Positions 30,029-39,292 of a stretch of 64,000 nt of DNA are shown here, piece by piece. Every line of letters begins with the position of its first letter. The stretch's first letter is position 1. Origin of the DNA: Arthrobacter endolithicus (GTDB lineage: Bacteria > Actinomycetota > Actinomycetes > Actinomycetales > Micrococcaceae); the NCBI RefSeq assembly GCF_026627425.1, contig NZ_JAPNLH010000011.1, forward strand, positions 80,056 to 144,055, read 5' to 3'. The notes beneath the pieces were generated by a model. The model saw nothing but the letters and a program-made list of their open reading frames with translations, was not told the origin of the DNA and made no database searches. Both the position numbers and the translations under genes were made by a program.

Positions 30029-30091
30029 CTGTTAAGAGTTTGTCCGGTCAAGCGTCTGGCCCGTTAGAAAGCCTGGCCTGTTAAGAGTTTG
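30029..30091 (+). repeat. Short direct repeats in the rimM leader
   Basis: CTGTTAAGAGTTTG occurs at 30029-30042 and 30078-30091, with degenerate relatives (CTGGCCCGTTAGAAAG) between. The second copy ends about 20 nt before the rimM start. Meaning unknown. Confidence 0.8.
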
Positions 30092-30113
30092 GCAAGAGTA
30101 CAGAGGAGTTTTC

Positions 30114-30659
30114 ATGCAGGTTCAGATCGCGCGGATCGGTAAACCGCACGGCATCAAAGGTGAGGTTACCGTCCAAGTGCTCACGGATGCGCCTGGCAAC
30201 CGCTTTGTCCCCGGTGTCGAGTTGACCGTCGAGCCGGCCACTCTTGGCCCCCTGACGGTAGTGAGCGCACGCTGGAACAAGGACATCTTGTTGCTCGCCT
30301 TCGAAGGGGTCTCCACGCGTAACCGTGCGGAGGAACTCCGCGGCGGGAAGTTGTTTGTCGACTCGGACGAGGTGGAGGACGACGACGAGGGCTGGTACGA
30401 ACATGAGCTCGTTGGCCTTCAGGCGCGGGTTGGGTCTGAGGTCGTAGGGATCGTGAGCGCGCTGAACACCATGCCGGTGCAGGATCTGCTGATCATTACA
30501 AATGGCGCGGGCGAGGAGATCCTGGTGCCTTTCGTTGACGAAATTGTTCCCGAGGTCAACGTTGCGAATGGATACGTACTGCTGACACCCCCGGAGGGAC
30601 TGTTCACCGTGAATTCCGACCCGGCCGCCAACGTGCCGGAAGAGCAAGGCGCGGAATAA
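30114..30659 (+). CDS. rimM: 16S rRNA processing protein RimM
   Basis: A 181-aa ribosome maturation factor needed for assembly of the 30S head, working through S19. The N-terminal signature IARIGKPHGIKGEVTVQVLTD is clear and the C-terminal PRC-barrel reads VVGIVSALNTMPVQDLLII with FVDEIVPEVNV. ATG start with AGAGGAG upstream. Its TAA ends at 30659 and trmD starts at the next base. Confidence 0.96.
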   Translation: MQVQIARIGKPHGIKGEVTVQVLTDAPGNRFVPGVELTVEPATLGPLTVVSARWNKDILLLAFEGVSTRNRAEELRGGKLFVDSDEVEDDDEGWYEHELVGLQARVGSEVVGIVSALNTMPVQDLLIITNGAGEEILVPFVDEIVPEVNVANGYVLLTPPEGLFTVNSDPAANVPEEQGAE

Positions 30660-31595
30660 GTGCGCATCGACGTTTTCAGTATCTTCCCGGAATACCTGGC
30701 GCCGCTGGAGCTGAGCCTGATCGGCAAGGCCAGGCAGGACGGCATCCTGGACCTGCAGGTGCACAACCTGCGGGACTTCACCACTGACCGGCACCGTACC
30801 GTCGATGACTCGCCCTACGGCGGGGGAGCCGGCATGGTGATGAAGCCTGAGCCGTGGGCGCTTGCCCTCCAGTCCGTCGTCGACGTGATCGATGCCGGCC
30901 ACGCGCCCACCAAACCGACCCTCATAGTGCCCTCACCGGCCGGGGAGGTCTTCGATCAGGCCCTGGCCTATGAATTGGCGGAAGAGAAGCATCTGGTGTT
31001 TGCCTGCGGACGCTACGAAGGCATCGACGAACGGGTGTTGGAATGGGCAGCCGGCCCCGGCTCCGGCGGCAACGGCTCCGGCGGCACCGGCACCGGCACT
31101 GGCTCAGACGGCACCGGCTTCGACGGCACCAACTCCGACAGCAACGGCTCCGGCGGCACCGGCACCGGCACTGGCTCCGGCACTGGCTCCGATGGTCCGT
31201 TCCGGGTCCGCCCCATCAGCCTCGGGGACTATGTGCTCAACGGCGGAGAGGTCGCGGTGCTCGCCATGGTGGAGGCCATCGGCCGGCTGCTCCCGGGAGT
31301 GGTGGGCAACCCCGAATCGCTCGTTGAAGAATCCCATGCGGACGGCCTGCTGGAGTACCCTGTCTACACCAAGCCCTCGTCCTGGCGCGGACGGGACATC
31401 CCCGCTGTTCTGCTGAGCGGCAATCACGCAAAAATTGCCAGCTTCCGCCGGGAGGAGCAGCTGCGCCGCACCGCGGAGCGCCGGCCGGACCTGATCGACG
31501 CGCTTGACACCGCGATCTTGACCAAAGCGGAACGGGCTACGCTCGGCCAACTTGGGTTCGCCGTCGTGGACGGCCGGCTGCGCCGCGCCTACTAG
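30660..31595 (+). CDS. trmD: tRNA (guanine-N1)-methyltransferase TrmD with a 50-residue insertion
   Basis: A 311-aa SPOUT methyltransferase making m1G37 in tRNA to prevent frameshifting. [31 protein letters not shown] and [13 protein letters not shown] are canonical, as is [16 protein letters not shown] in the trefoil knot. Between them (residues 131-180) is a Gly/Thr/Ser/Asn/Asp stretch absent from normal 230-250-aa TrmD. It interrupts the loop joining two knot segments that bind S-adenosylmethionine. The reading frame is intact. GTG start, directly abutting rimM. Confidence 0.96.
   Translation: MRIDVFSIFPEYLAPLELSLIGKARQDGILDLQVHNLRDFTTDRHRTVDDSPYGGGAGMVMKPEPWALALQSVVDVIDAGHAPTKPTLIVPSPAGEVFDQALAYELAEEKHLVFACGRYEGIDERVLEWAAGPGSGGNGSGGTGTGTGSDGTGFDGTNSDSNGSGGTGTGTGSGTGSDGPFRVRPISLGDYVLNGGEVAVLAMVEAIGRLLPGVVGNPESLVEESHADGLLEYPVYTKPSSWRGRDIPAVLLSGNHAKIASFRREEQLRRTAERRPDLIDALDTAILTKAERATLGQLGFAVVDGRLRRAY
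31071..31177 (+). repeat. 35-nt direct repeat within the trmD insertion
   Basis: An exact 35-nt sequence starts at 31071 and again at 31143, a period of 72 nt (24 codons), each beginning AACGGCTCCGGCGGCACC. The interval is itself made of GGCACC/GGCTCC words, showing that the insertion grew by in-frame slippage or unequal exchange. Confidence 0.95.
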
Positions 31596-31654
31596 CGCTC
31601 CGCCGCCGGTAGGCTGGCCGCGCCGCGTCGACCAGCGCACCGCCGCCGGTAGGC
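31581..31654 (+). repeat. Duplicated 3' end of trmD
   Basis: The last codons and TAG of trmD with following bases (31581-31614) recur at 31621-31654, a period of 40 nt. The shared core is CGCCGCCGGTAGGC. In the second copy the stop position reads CAG rather than TAG. Confidence 0.85.
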
Positions 31655-31956
31655 CCGGACTGGAGGAGCTCCCGGCGCCGTCCATCGACGGCACGCCAAA
31701 CGACGTCACTTCGGACGCCCGTCACGGCGCAGATTACGGGAAACGCCGTGCCTATGGCAGAATTGACCCTTGTGTCTACTGGGTCCGCACCTGCCACAGG
31801 GGGAGCACGACCAATGCAGCAGCACACCGGAGTTCCCCCAGCGGAACAGTCGGTCTAAACCTAACTTTCGGCAGCAACATCTGCAGGTCTTTGGACTTCA
31901 GCGCTGCAGCCGCGACACAAAGTGAATGACCCGTGGCGTTCACCAGGAGTGACAGA
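31596..31956 (+). other. 361-bp gap between trmD and rplS
   Basis: Apart from the duplicated trmD end at its left side I see no gene here. Short open frames lack coding character. The distance implies that rplS has its own promoter or a leader; I could not locate a convincing -35/-10 pair or a known L19 leader fold. Confidence 0.5.
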
Positions 31957-32316
31957 ATGCACATCCTCGATTCAGTCGATGCAGCCAGCCTGCGTACGGA
32001 CGTCCCCGACTTCCGCGCCGGTGACACCCTCAAGGTTCACGTGAACATCATTGAAGGTAACCGTTCCCGTGTCCAGGTTTTCCAGGGCTTCGTGCTCGGA
32101 CGCCACGGCGACGGTCTGCGCGAAACCTTCTCCGTCCGCAAGGTTTCCTTCGGTGTCGGCGTTGAGCGTAAGTTCCCGGTCCATTCCCCGATCATTGAAA
32201 AGATCGAGGTTGTTTCCAAGGGTGACGTGCGCCGCGCCAAGCTGTACTACATGCGTAATCTGCGCGGCAAGGCTGCGAAGATCAAGGAAAAGCGCGATAC
32301 CGTTCCCGCTAAATAA
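31957..32316 (+). CDS. rplS: 50S ribosomal protein L19
   Basis: A 119-aa L19 protein located at the 30S-50S interface. Hallmarks are [31 protein letters not shown] and the C-terminal [21 protein letters not shown]. The ATG at 31957 has AGGAG upstream (31944-31948) and begins the homologous region; an in-frame GTG at 31933 is too early. Confidence 0.97.
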   Translation: MHILDSVDAASLRTDVPDFRAGDTLKVHVNIIEGNRSRVQVFQGFVLGRHGDGLRETFSVRKVSFGVGVERKFPVHSPIIEKIEVVSKGDVRRAKLYYMRNLRGKAAKIKEKRDTVPAK

Positions 32317-32328
32317 GGGATCCGCACT

Positions 32329-33024
32329 TTGAACCACACGGAACGCCGGTCCAGGAAACTGGGCTGGCGTTTCGTTGTGCTGGCCGTGGTGCTGGTCATC
32401 GCCGGCAGCGCCATCATCCGCAGCTGCTGGCTGGACGTATATTACATCCCGTCCGAATCGATGGAGCCATACCTGCTGACCGGGGACCGCGTGTTGGTGT
32501 CCCGGACGGACTACTCCTCCACTGCCATTGTGCGTGGCGACGTTGTAGTTTTTGACGGCAGGGGCTCATTTGCTCCCTTGAACAGCGGTCAGGGACCCAT
32601 TGCTGACGCCCTCCATACCGTCGGTGTGTGGTTGGGCGTGGCGGGAAGCGACACCGTCTATGTCAAGCGTGTCATCGGCGTCGGCGGTGACCACGTCAAA
32701 TGCTGTTCCGCGGGCGGCCAGCTGGAAATTAACGGTCTCGCCCGCGATGAGCCATATCTATACCCTGGGGATGCGGCCAGCACCTCGGCTTTTGATGTGG
32801 TGGTTCCAGAGGGTAAATTGTGGCTGATGGGTGATCACCGCTCCGTCTCAGCTGACTCGCGATCGCTGCTTGGTGCTCCGGGCGGCGGTATGGTTTCCGT
32901 GGATAAGGTCATCGGCCGTCCTCTGCGGATCCTCTGGCCGTTGGAGAGATTCGGACCCCTTGATCGTTTAACGGCTTCGGCAATCCTGCCGGCTCCGCCG
33001 GCTATACAGAAGGACGCACAGTAA
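32329..33024 (+). CDS. lepB: Signal peptidase I (first copy)
   Basis: A 231-aa type I signal peptidase that cleaves exported preproteins on the outer membrane face. One N-terminal membrane segment (about residues 15-30) precedes IPSESMEPYLLTGDRVLV, which holds the catalytic Ser. The Lys general base is in VYVKRVIGVGGDHV, and LWLMGDHRSVSADSRS is the conserved C-terminal box. TTG start with AAGGGA upstream. It is followed immediately by a second signal peptidase gene. Confidence 0.95.
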   Translation: MNHTERRSRKLGWRFVVLAVVLVIAGSAIIRSCWLDVYYIPSESMEPYLLTGDRVLVSRTDYSSTAIVRGDVVVFDGRGSFAPLNSGQGPIADALHTVGVWLGVAGSDTVYVKRVIGVGGDHVKCCSAGGQLEINGLARDEPYLYPGDAASTSAFDVVVPEGKLWLMGDHRSVSADSRSLLGAPGGGMVSVDKVIGRPLRILWPLERFGPLDRLTASAILPAPPAIQKDAQ

Positions 33025-33924
33025 ATGCCGCAGGATACCCCGGGCGTCCCCGATGAGGCCGAGCCGAACGGCACGCCAGAGCCTGCGGCGGATCAGCATA
33101 GGCACGCGGCCCACGCCAAATCTGCACATTCTGCCGCTTCTCACCACACAGTCCACGGAGCCCATTCCTCCTCGGCGTCGCCCGATCACGAAGAAACTTC
33201 CGGTGAGAGGATGCGACGCGGCGCGCGCGCCTGGCTCAAAGAGATCGGCACCATAATTGTCATCGCCTTGGTGCTGTCCTTTCTGATCAAAACATTTCTG
33301 TTCCGGGCCTACTGGATCCCGTCCGGGTCGATGGAGAACACGCTGGAGCAAAACGACCGCATCTTCGTTAATCTACTGGTTCCGCGTCCCTTCGCCCTGG
33401 AGCGCGGGGACGTTGTGGTCTTCAAGGACAGCCAGCAGTGGCTCCCGCCTGCCGGAGCCCAGCCGGCCGGGCCACTGAGCTGGGCGAAGGATGCCATGAT
33501 GTTCGTTGGACTGGCACCCGACGAATCCCAGCAGCACCTGGTCAAACGCGTCATTGGGCTGCCGGGAGACAGGGTCATCTGCTGCGACGCCGGGGGGAAA
33601 CTCACAGTCAACGGTCAGCCGCTAACCGAGCCGTACTTGTATCCCGGCGCCGCGCCCTCCACCACAGCCTTCGATGTGACCGTTCCCGCGGGCGAACTGT
33701 GGGTGATGGGGGACCACCGCAATGACTCCGCTGATTCGCGTGCGCATATGGACACCCCTGGTAAGGGATTTGTCCCCGTCGCGGATGTCGAGGGACGCGC
33801 CACGGTCATCGCCTGGCCGTTCAGCCGACTGGCAATTCTGGGCAACTACCCCGATGTCTTCCGGGACGTTCCGGCTCCGGTGAAGGCCGCCCCCAGCTCC
33901 CTCGCGCCCACCTCCGGTCACTAA
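33025..33924 (+). CDS. lepB: Signal peptidase I (second copy)
   Basis: A 299-aa signal peptidase I paralogue. A His/Ala/Ser/Pro-rich cytoplasmic region of about 60 residues precedes a membrane segment ([20 protein letters not shown]). Then come [19 protein letters not shown] with the catalytic Ser, [16 protein letters not shown] with the Lys, and [17 protein letters not shown]. It starts at the base after the first lepB stop. Two tandem paralogues suggest division of labour over substrates, as in other actinobacteria. Confidence 0.95.
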   Translation: MPQDTPGVPDEAEPNGTPEPAADQHRHAAHAKSAHSAASHHTVHGAHSSSASPDHEETSGERMRRGARAWLKEIGTIIVIALVLSFLIKTFLFRAYWIPSGSMENTLEQNDRIFVNLLVPRPFALERGDVVVFKDSQQWLPPAGAQPAGPLSWAKDAMMFVGLAPDESQQHLVKRVIGLPGDRVICCDAGGKLTVNGQPLTEPYLYPGAAPSTTAFDVTVPAGELWVMGDHRNDSADSRAHMDTPGKGFVPVADVEGRATVIAWPFSRLAILGNYPDVFRDVPAPVKAAPSSLAPTSGH

Positions 33925-33926
33925 CC

Positions 33927-34811
33927 GTGAGCGCCCCTGCACCGGCGTCCGGACTTGGCCGCAAAACGCCGCCAAAGAAGCGCGCTGCTGCCAAGACCGC
34001 CGGCAAACCCGCCGCGCCGAACTTGTCCTATGAACGCTCCTTCCTGACAAAAGGGCACCGACTGATCGCCGGCTGCGACGAAGTGGGGCGCGGTGCCCTC
34101 GCCGGGCCGGTCAGCGTCGGCATGGTGGTCATCGATGTCGCATCCCAGCTGGAGCTGGCAAAGGTGCGGGACAGCAAGCTGCTGACCCCAGCGGCGCGGG
34201 TGGAGCTGGTGCCGCAGATCCGCGAATGGGCCGTTGCCTACTCCGTGGGGCACGCCTCAGCCGCCGAGGTCGATGCCGTCGGCCTGATTTCCGCCCTGCG
34301 GCTGGCCGGAACTCGGGCATGGCACCAGCTCGTGGCCTCAGGGGTGACGCCCGATGCTGTTATATTGGACGGCAATCACAACTGGCTATCCCCGCAGTCG
34401 GAACCAGCACCGGAAGACGCAGTCCCGACGGAGGCGCAATCTCAGCCGCAGTTCGAGGTTTTCGGTGAAGGGCCGGCGACTGTAGCGGCTACCCAGCCGG
34501 AACCGCCCACAGAAGCGGGCGACGTCGTCGTCCTCTCCTGCGACGCACCGGTTTACACCAAGATCAAGGCGGATATGGCGTGCCTGAGCGTCGCGGCTGC
34601 CAGCGTACTTGCGAAGGTGGAGCGGGACGGGATGCTGATCGAGCTCGACGCCATCCATCCGGACTTTGGCTGGGCGGTGAACAAAGGCTACGCAACTGCT
34701 TCGCACCGGGCGGCCATCGCTGCCCACGGGCCCTCTGCTTACCACCGGTTGAGCTGGCGGCTGACGGCGGACGTCGAGCCCGGCGCCCAGGAAGCTGCGG
34801 GTAAGGGATGA
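33927..34811 (+). CDS. rnhB: Ribonuclease HII
   Basis: A 294-aa RNase HII that nicks at ribonucleotides misincorporated into [23 protein letters not shown] gives the first Asp-Glu pair of the DEDD centre, [10 protein letters not shown] the next Asp, and [20 protein letters not shown] the last. Two non-conserved parts lengthen it: a Lys/Ala/Pro-rich N-terminus (residues 1-35), and a Pro/Glu/Gln/Ala-rich insertion (about 157-195) between DGNHNWL and [11 protein letters not shown] start 2 nt after lepB. Confidence 0.93.
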   Translation: MSAPAPASGLGRKTPPKKRAAAKTAGKPAAPNLSYERSFLTKGHRLIAGCDEVGRGALAGPVSVGMVVIDVASQLELAKVRDSKLLTPAARVELVPQIREWAVAYSVGHASAAEVDAVGLISALRLAGTRAWHQLVASGVTPDAVILDGNHNWLSPQSEPAPEDAVPTEAQSQPQFEVFGEGPATVAATQPEPPTEAGDVVVLSCDAPVYTKIKADMACLSVAAASVLAKVERDGMLIELDAIHPDFGWAVNKGYATASHRAAIAAHGPSAYHRLSWRLTADVEPGAQEAAGKG

Positions 34812-34818
34812 TGGAACG

Positions 34819-35145
34819 ATGAGTGCCGAAGATCTGGAAAACTACGAGACCGACATGGAGCTCCAGCTCTACCGCGAATACCGGGACGTCGTGGGGCTGT
34901 TCAACTATGTCGTGGAGACAGAGCGGCGGTTCTATCTGGCAAACCACGTCGATCTTCAGGCACGCTCGGCCGACGGCGAGGTCTACTTTGACCTGACACT
35001 GCAGGACGCCTGGGTTTGGGACGTCTACCGCTCGGCCCGGTTTGTGAAAAATGTCCGCGTTATCACCTTCAAAGACGTCAATGTCGAAGAGCTGGTCAAA
35101 TCGGATGACTTGACGATCCCCAAGGACGGATCGCTGGGAAACTAG
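34819..35145 (+). CDS. DUF2469 family protein
   Basis: A 108-aa acidic protein of the actinobacterial DUF2469 family (MSAEDLENYETDMELQLYRE), found almost always between rnhB and yraN. Function unknown. It lacks membrane segments and is expected to be cytoplasmic. ATG start 7 nt after rnhB. Confidence 0.93.
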   Translation: MSAEDLENYETDMELQLYREYRDVVGLFNYVVETERRFYLANHVDLQARSADGEVYFDLTLQDAWVWDVYRSARFVKNVRVITFKDVNVEELVKSDDLTIPKDGSLGN

Positions 35146-35297
35146 CGGCCGCTGCGCTGGCGGCTGCTGCGGCTGCTGTGGCTAGCCCCTGCTGCCACTA
35201 GTCCTCAACACGGAGCCTGAGCGGCGGCCCTGCCCACTATCTTGTCTGGTCCCCTTCCGGCTTGCCAACTCCCGCCACGATGGGGGTGGAGGTGCTC

Positions 35298-35654
35298 ATG
35301 AAAGCAAAAGATATTCTGGGTCGGCGCGGCGAAGTCCTGGCGGCCGATTATCTGGAGGACCGCGGTATTCGAGTGGTCGACCGGAATTGGCGCTGTCCCA
35401 GAGGTGAAATCGATCTGGTCGCCTACGACGGCGAATGTCTCGTCATTGCCGAGGTCAAGACTCGCCGGTCCCTACGTTTCGGTCATCCGTTTGAGTCGAT
35501 CACTCCGGCCAAGTTAACCCGGCTGCGCACCTTGGGGGTGTTGTGGTCCCGTGACCACTGCGTCTTTCCGGCCGCGGTGCGCATTGACGCCATCGCGGTG
35601 CTGGACTGCGGCGATGGGGAACCCGTGCTGGAGTACCTCAAGGGGGTGGGTTAG
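35298..35654 (+). CDS. yraN: YraN/UPF0102 family predicted endonuclease
   Basis: A 118-aa protein of the UPF0102 group with a restriction-endonuclease-like core: GRRGEVLAADYLEDRG, NWRCPRGEIDLVAYDGECLVIAEVKTR (E-x-D ... E-x-K). Partners of ComM and DprA in natural transformation loci often lie nearby, and a comM stub follows here. The ATG at 35298 has GGTGGAGG upstream. The 150-bp gap before it, after DUF2469, is full of GCTGCT words and holds no gene. Confidence 0.93.
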   Translation: MKAKDILGRRGEVLAADYLEDRGIRVVDRNWRCPRGEIDLVAYDGECLVIAEVKTRRSLRFGHPFESITPAKLTRLRTLGVLWSRDHCVFPAAVRIDAIAVLDCGDGEPVLEYLKGVG

Positions 35655-35850
35655 GTGTCCATGGGGCGGGCCTTCTCGTTCGCGCTGGTCGGGTTGGAAG
35701 GTCACCTAGTTGAAGTCGAAGCGGACATCGGGCAAACGCTGCCGAATTTTGTTCTTCTTGGCCTGCCGGACGCATCCCTGAAAAAGTCTTAGGATCGGAT
35801 CCGGGCCGCCGCACATACCTCCGGGATTCCGCTGAGCCGGCACACTACGC
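35655..35850 (+). pseudogene. comM: comM (YifB-type AAA ATPase), N-terminal remnant
   Basis: A GTG directly after the yraN stop opens a frame encoding RAFSFALVGLEGHLVEVEAD and FVLLGLPDASLKKS, the start of the Mg-chelatase-like ComM helicase. A TAG at 35790-35792 interrupts it; the same frame then continues DRIRAAAHTSGIPLSRH until about 35846, after which homology ends. More than 450 residues, including the ATPase core, are missing. dprA, the usual next gene, is also absent. This marks the point where the core operon was broken. Confidence 0.88.
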
Positions 35851-36329
35851 CCGCGGTTCCTCCTCGCCCGGGCATAGTTTCGGCCCAGACCCCTCCACAG
35901 GAAGGAAGTACTGTTTTCAATCAATGTTGGGATGTAGTTTCTGATCCGGCCGGTTTCCAACGAGTTGTACGGCTCCCCAACGATGCGTTCAATCCGATGT
36001 GGGGGAGCTGCGGGGAAACGGGGGCATGCCGGTCCACGACCTTACTGATCGTCGGCTCTTTCTCTGCCTCACTCACCGCTTCATTGTCGGCCAGGCGGTC
36101 TTCCGGCTTAGATCTGTCCCCGCCGCACCGAGGCCGCAGCCCTTCTGATCTGCAGATAGTAGTGGCTAAACGCAACTTGAGTCCGCCGACGGAAAGGGCC
36201 CCGCACCGACTTGCGGGAATCTGAACCGTGCCGATACCCACGATCGACAAAAGCCAACGTCGCGCGATCTCGGGAGCAGCCAGTTCAACGGGACTTGCCG
36301 GGTTGACGATCGTCCGATAGAACGGGTAG
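35851..36329. other. Gene-free stretch after the comM break
   Basis: About 480 bp with no ORF I can identify. A 165-codon minus-strand frame (35921-36418) overlaps the amidohydrolase start and resembles no family known to me. The base composition is less GC-rich than the core, as expected for foreign or decayed DNA. Confidence 0.5.
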
Positions 36330-37538
36330 ATGCACGCTCTTCGGGCTCGCCATGCTTTCGACGGAGAGTCATTTATGGCTGGCGGTGCGACGGTCCTGAT
36401 CGAGGACGGCTCGATCATCGGTGTTGAGTCCTATGGGTTTTCGGTCCCCGGGTTTTGCCAGGTTACGGGCCACGAAGGGACGTTGCTGCCGGGTCTGATC
36501 GACGCCCACACCCACCTCGTCACCGACAGCGGGGTCTCGGCCCTGGACCGGGTCGCCGGCTACTCTGCCGAGGAGATCGATGAGGTCGTCTCTGCTGCGT
36601 TGCACGATCAGCTCGTGGCGGGTGTGACGACCGTACGTGATCTGGGGGATCGGCGATTTTGCGTCCTCGAGCGCCGGGATCGGCAGCTGTCGCCCCACGT
36701 GATCGAGCCTTTGATCGTCGCCTCCGGGCCACCGTTGACCAGTAGGAACGGCCACTGTCACTACCTAGGCGGGGTGGTTTCCGGAACCGACGAGATCATC
36801 AGGGCGGTAGCCGAACGGGTGGAACGGGGTGTGGACATCATCAAGGTGATGGCCTCAGGCGGTGTCAACACTCCGGGCACCGATGCGATGCTTACTCAGT
36901 TCAGCGCAGCTGAGCTGCAGCTGATCGTGGACCGTGCCCACGCAGCTGGTGTGCCGGTGACGGCGCATGCGCATGGAACACCTGCGGTGGAGCAGGCCCT
37001 TTCGGCCGGGGTCGATGGGATAGAGCATTGCTCCTGTGTCACCGCCCACGGCTTCGGACAGGTCAGCGAAGAAACGGTCTCGGCCCTCGCGCGGAGTCGC
37101 ATCGCGGTCTGTCCCACCATCGGCGTCGACACGCATCTGATGGTATCCCCGCCGCCAGCGGTTCAAGCGATGATGGCGAGGATCAGGGTAACGACCGAAG
37201 AGATGCTGCAGGGCCGGTCTGACTTTGTCGGTCGGCTGCACCGTAGCGGAGTGCGCCTGGTGTCCGGGGCCGACTCCGGCATCGGGCCGGCCAAACGGCA
37301 CGGAGTGCTCCCGTACGCCGTGTGCGAGCTGGTCACTGCAGGACTCAACGTCACCGAGGCCCTGGCTACGGCGACTTCGGGCGCAGCGCAGGCATGCGGG
37401 GTAGTCGACCGCAAAGGCCGGATCGCCCACGGCTACGACGCCGATCTTCTCGTCGTCGACGGTGATCTTGAGGCTGATGTGACCGCGTTGCACCGGCCCC
37501 GATCGGTGCTGCTGCGCGGCCTGCCCGTCAGCCTCTGA
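36330..37538 (+). CDS. Amidohydrolase-superfamily metal-dependent hydrolase
   Basis: A 402-aa member of the amidohydrolase family, in the imidazolonepropionase/Xaa-Pro dipeptidase-like branch. GLIDAHTHLV supplies the first HxH metal ligands, VDIIKVMASGG the strand with the bridging Lys, VTAHAHGTPAVEQAL and GIEHCSCV two His ligands, and VSGADSGIGPAK the final Asp. This set fits a binuclear hydrolase of cyclic amides or dipeptides; the substrate is unknown. No companion transporter or regulator adjoins. ATG start with weak ribosome binding. Confidence 0.9.
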   Translation: MHALRARHAFDGESFMAGGATVLIEDGSIIGVESYGFSVPGFCQVTGHEGTLLPGLIDAHTHLVTDSGVSALDRVAGYSAEEIDEVVSAALHDQLVAGVTTVRDLGDRRFCVLERRDRQLSPHVIEPLIVASGPPLTSRNGHCHYLGGVVSGTDEIIRAVAERVERGVDIIKVMASGGVNTPGTDAMLTQFSAAELQLIVDRAHAAGVPVTAHAHGTPAVEQALSAGVDGIEHCSCVTAHGFGQVSEETVSALARSRIAVCPTIGVDTHLMVSPPPAVQAMMARIRVTTEEMLQGRSDFVGRLHRSGVRLVSGADSGIGPAKRHGVLPYAVCELVTAGLNVTEALATATSGAAQACGVVDRKGRIAHGYDADLLVVDGDLEADVTALHRPRSVLLRGLPVSL

Positions 37539-37755
37539 CCGAGCAGAATGCCACCTGGCACGCCCGTTTCCGGCTCGTAGCCGGGTCTGTGATCTTCCAT
37601 CGGCTATCCGTTCCGTCGGACAGCGTACCGGTGCTGGCCCCCAACCTATCGGAACCATGCCGCGGCCGGAACAGGTCCGAGCGCTTCCGGTCAACATTTT
37701 AAAATTAGTCTGCTGTGCGGCGTGACGTTTGCCTGCTGATTTCGTCTTTCTCTTT

Positions 37756-37771
37756 GTAAGCACGATTACTA
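37756..37771. promoter_or_regulatory. Stress-island 16-bp motif, copy 1
   Basis: GTAAGCACGATTACTA, i.e. TAGTAATCGTGCTTAC on the minus strand. It lies 24 nt before the Asp23 gene start, close to the ribosome-binding site. It shares TAGTAAnnnTGCTTRC with 44022-44037 and 44441-44456. The GTAA-N6-TTAC symmetry suggests a dimer-binding site. Confidence 0.6.
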
Positions 37772-37794
37772 TTCCCGAGAAGGAGATGTTTTCC

Positions 37795-38298
37795 ATGTCA
37801 GAGGCAACGAAGACCCCCGGACGTTCCAGCGGCGTTATGGCCACGCCTGAGGAGCAGAAGCACAGCGCTCCGCAGGAACAGCCGAAAAAGAACGACGCAC
37901 TGCATACGGACCGCGGGGACACCACGATCGAGGAAACCGTAGTCCAGAAGCTCGCCGGCATGGCAACGCGTGAGGTTCCCGGCGTCTACTCGATGGGGAG
38001 TGCCGGGCGGCGTGCCTTCAGCGCCTTGGCCGAGCGCATTCCCGGCTCGCAGACCAATGTCAGTGGCGGCGTTAGCGTGGAAAAGGGTGAACGCCAGACG
38101 GCAATTGACGTCTCCATCGTTGTGGAGTACGGAATCCCGATAGTGGACGTCAGCCAAGGGATCCGCCAAAACGTCATCCAGTCGGTGGAACACGCCACCG
38201 GTTTGGAAGTGCTGGAAGTAAACGTCAACGTCACCGATGTGCACCTGCCCGATGATGACCAGCAGGACCAGCAGGATCAAAAGACCGATCTTCAGTAA
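37795..38298 (+). CDS. Asp23/Gls24 family envelope stress protein
   Basis: A 167-aa protein with an Asp23/Gls24 domain (EETVVQKLAGMATREVPGVYSMG and QTAIDVSIVVEYGIPIVDVSQGIRQNVIQSVE). In staphylococci and enterococci such proteins are abundant membrane-associated alkaline-shock proteins. The N-terminal 45 residues and the Asp/Gln-rich tail (DDDQQDQQDQ) are disordered. The ATG at 37795 follows GAGAAGGAGATG. It heads the plus-strand half of the stress island. Confidence 0.93.
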   Translation: MSEATKTPGRSSGVMATPEEQKHSAPQEQPKKNDALHTDRGDTTIEETVVQKLAGMATREVPGVYSMGSAGRRAFSALAERIPGSQTNVSGGVSVEKGERQTAIDVSIVVEYGIPIVDVSQGIRQNVIQSVEHATGLEVLEVNVNVTDVHLPDDDQQDQQDQKTDLQ

Positions 38299-38514
38299 TG
38301 ACACCGGGCGGGAGTCCTGCCCGGTGAGGAAAGGGCCGGTGATGGCTATGTCTCCTGAGGGTTCCTGGGAATCGGCGCCCATGCGGACATGTCTGCCCGG
38401 CCCAAAGCGTCGGTGGGACTTGCCGGTAACATCGCCACTCTGATTATGGAAGCGGGCGCAGTCCACCGGTGCCGTTGTCCGCTGGGGAAAGGATCCCTAG
38501 TGAGGAGGATTTCA

Positions 38515-39229
38515 TGATCACTACGCAGGACATTGAGACCATCATCGTCGGTGGCGGCATTATGTATTCAACAAACGGAGATGCAATGGGCTCCGTACGA
38601 CAGGTCTATCTGGACGCTAAGACCGCTGGACCGTCCCTGGAGCGAGTGAGCACCGGCATTACCATCACATCCGAATCCTTCGTCCCGGTCAGGGAAGCGA
38701 CTTGGAAGGCAGTGACCTGCATGTGCCCTACACCAAAGATCGGGTCAAAGACGCGGCCCACCTGGATTCAGAAGGCAGCACAAGCGCGGAGGAACAGACC
38801 CGGCTCTATAGCTACTACAACCCCAGCTCAACTGGTGGCGGTGCCGGACAGGTTCTGGCCTCACCGGACCGTCACGTGACGGTGACCCGTTCCGAAGAGC
38901 AGTTGCGCGTCCACACGCAAATCCACGAAACCGACAAGGTGTGGCTGCGTAAATACATCGTGACTGAAGAAGTTACGCCGACCGTGTCGGTGAGCCACGA
39001 AGAATTCCGTGTTGAACGCGAACCCATCAATGACGCAACCCGTGATGGTGATGGCGAGGCCCTGAGCTAGGAGGACTACATAATAGTTTTTTGCGCCGAG
39101 CGCCCGGTGATCCATCTGGAAACCGTTCCCGTCGAGCGGCTAAGAGTCCGCAAGCAGATCATCACCGAGAAACGAACCCTTATCGAAAAAGTCCAGCAAG
39201 AGAGTATCGATACCGACCGACCCTGGTAG
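38515..39229 (+). pseudogene. PRC-barrel/DUF2382 (YsnF-like) protein, broken copy A
   Basis: Starts MITTQDIETIIVGGGIMYS and proceeds through a PRC-barrel (SVRQVYLDAKTAGPS). Near 38697 the frame shifts, and the match to the intact paralogue at 40141 continues in another frame as DLHVPYTKDRVKDAAHLD and SEEQLRVHTQIHETD. A TAG at 39068-39070 then stops it, while homology resumes in the same frame as AERPVIHLETVPVERLRVR up to 39229. One frameshift plus one nonsense codon inactivate it. AGGAGG still precedes the start. Confidence 0.85.
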
Positions 39230-39292
39230 CAGGTAGTACGCACCGTCTTTCAGTGCGCCGGATCGTCGGCCAACAACATCCCGGAGGTTTCC

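Noticed and set aside
31552..31929. A small gene between trmD and rplS.
   Set aside because: The frame starts inside trmD, has shadow-like composition and no ribosome site; the gap is better seen as leader DNA.
35921..36418. A 165-codon minus-strand gene after comM.
   Set aside because: It overlaps the amidohydrolase start, shows no family resemblance and lacks a ribosome-binding site.
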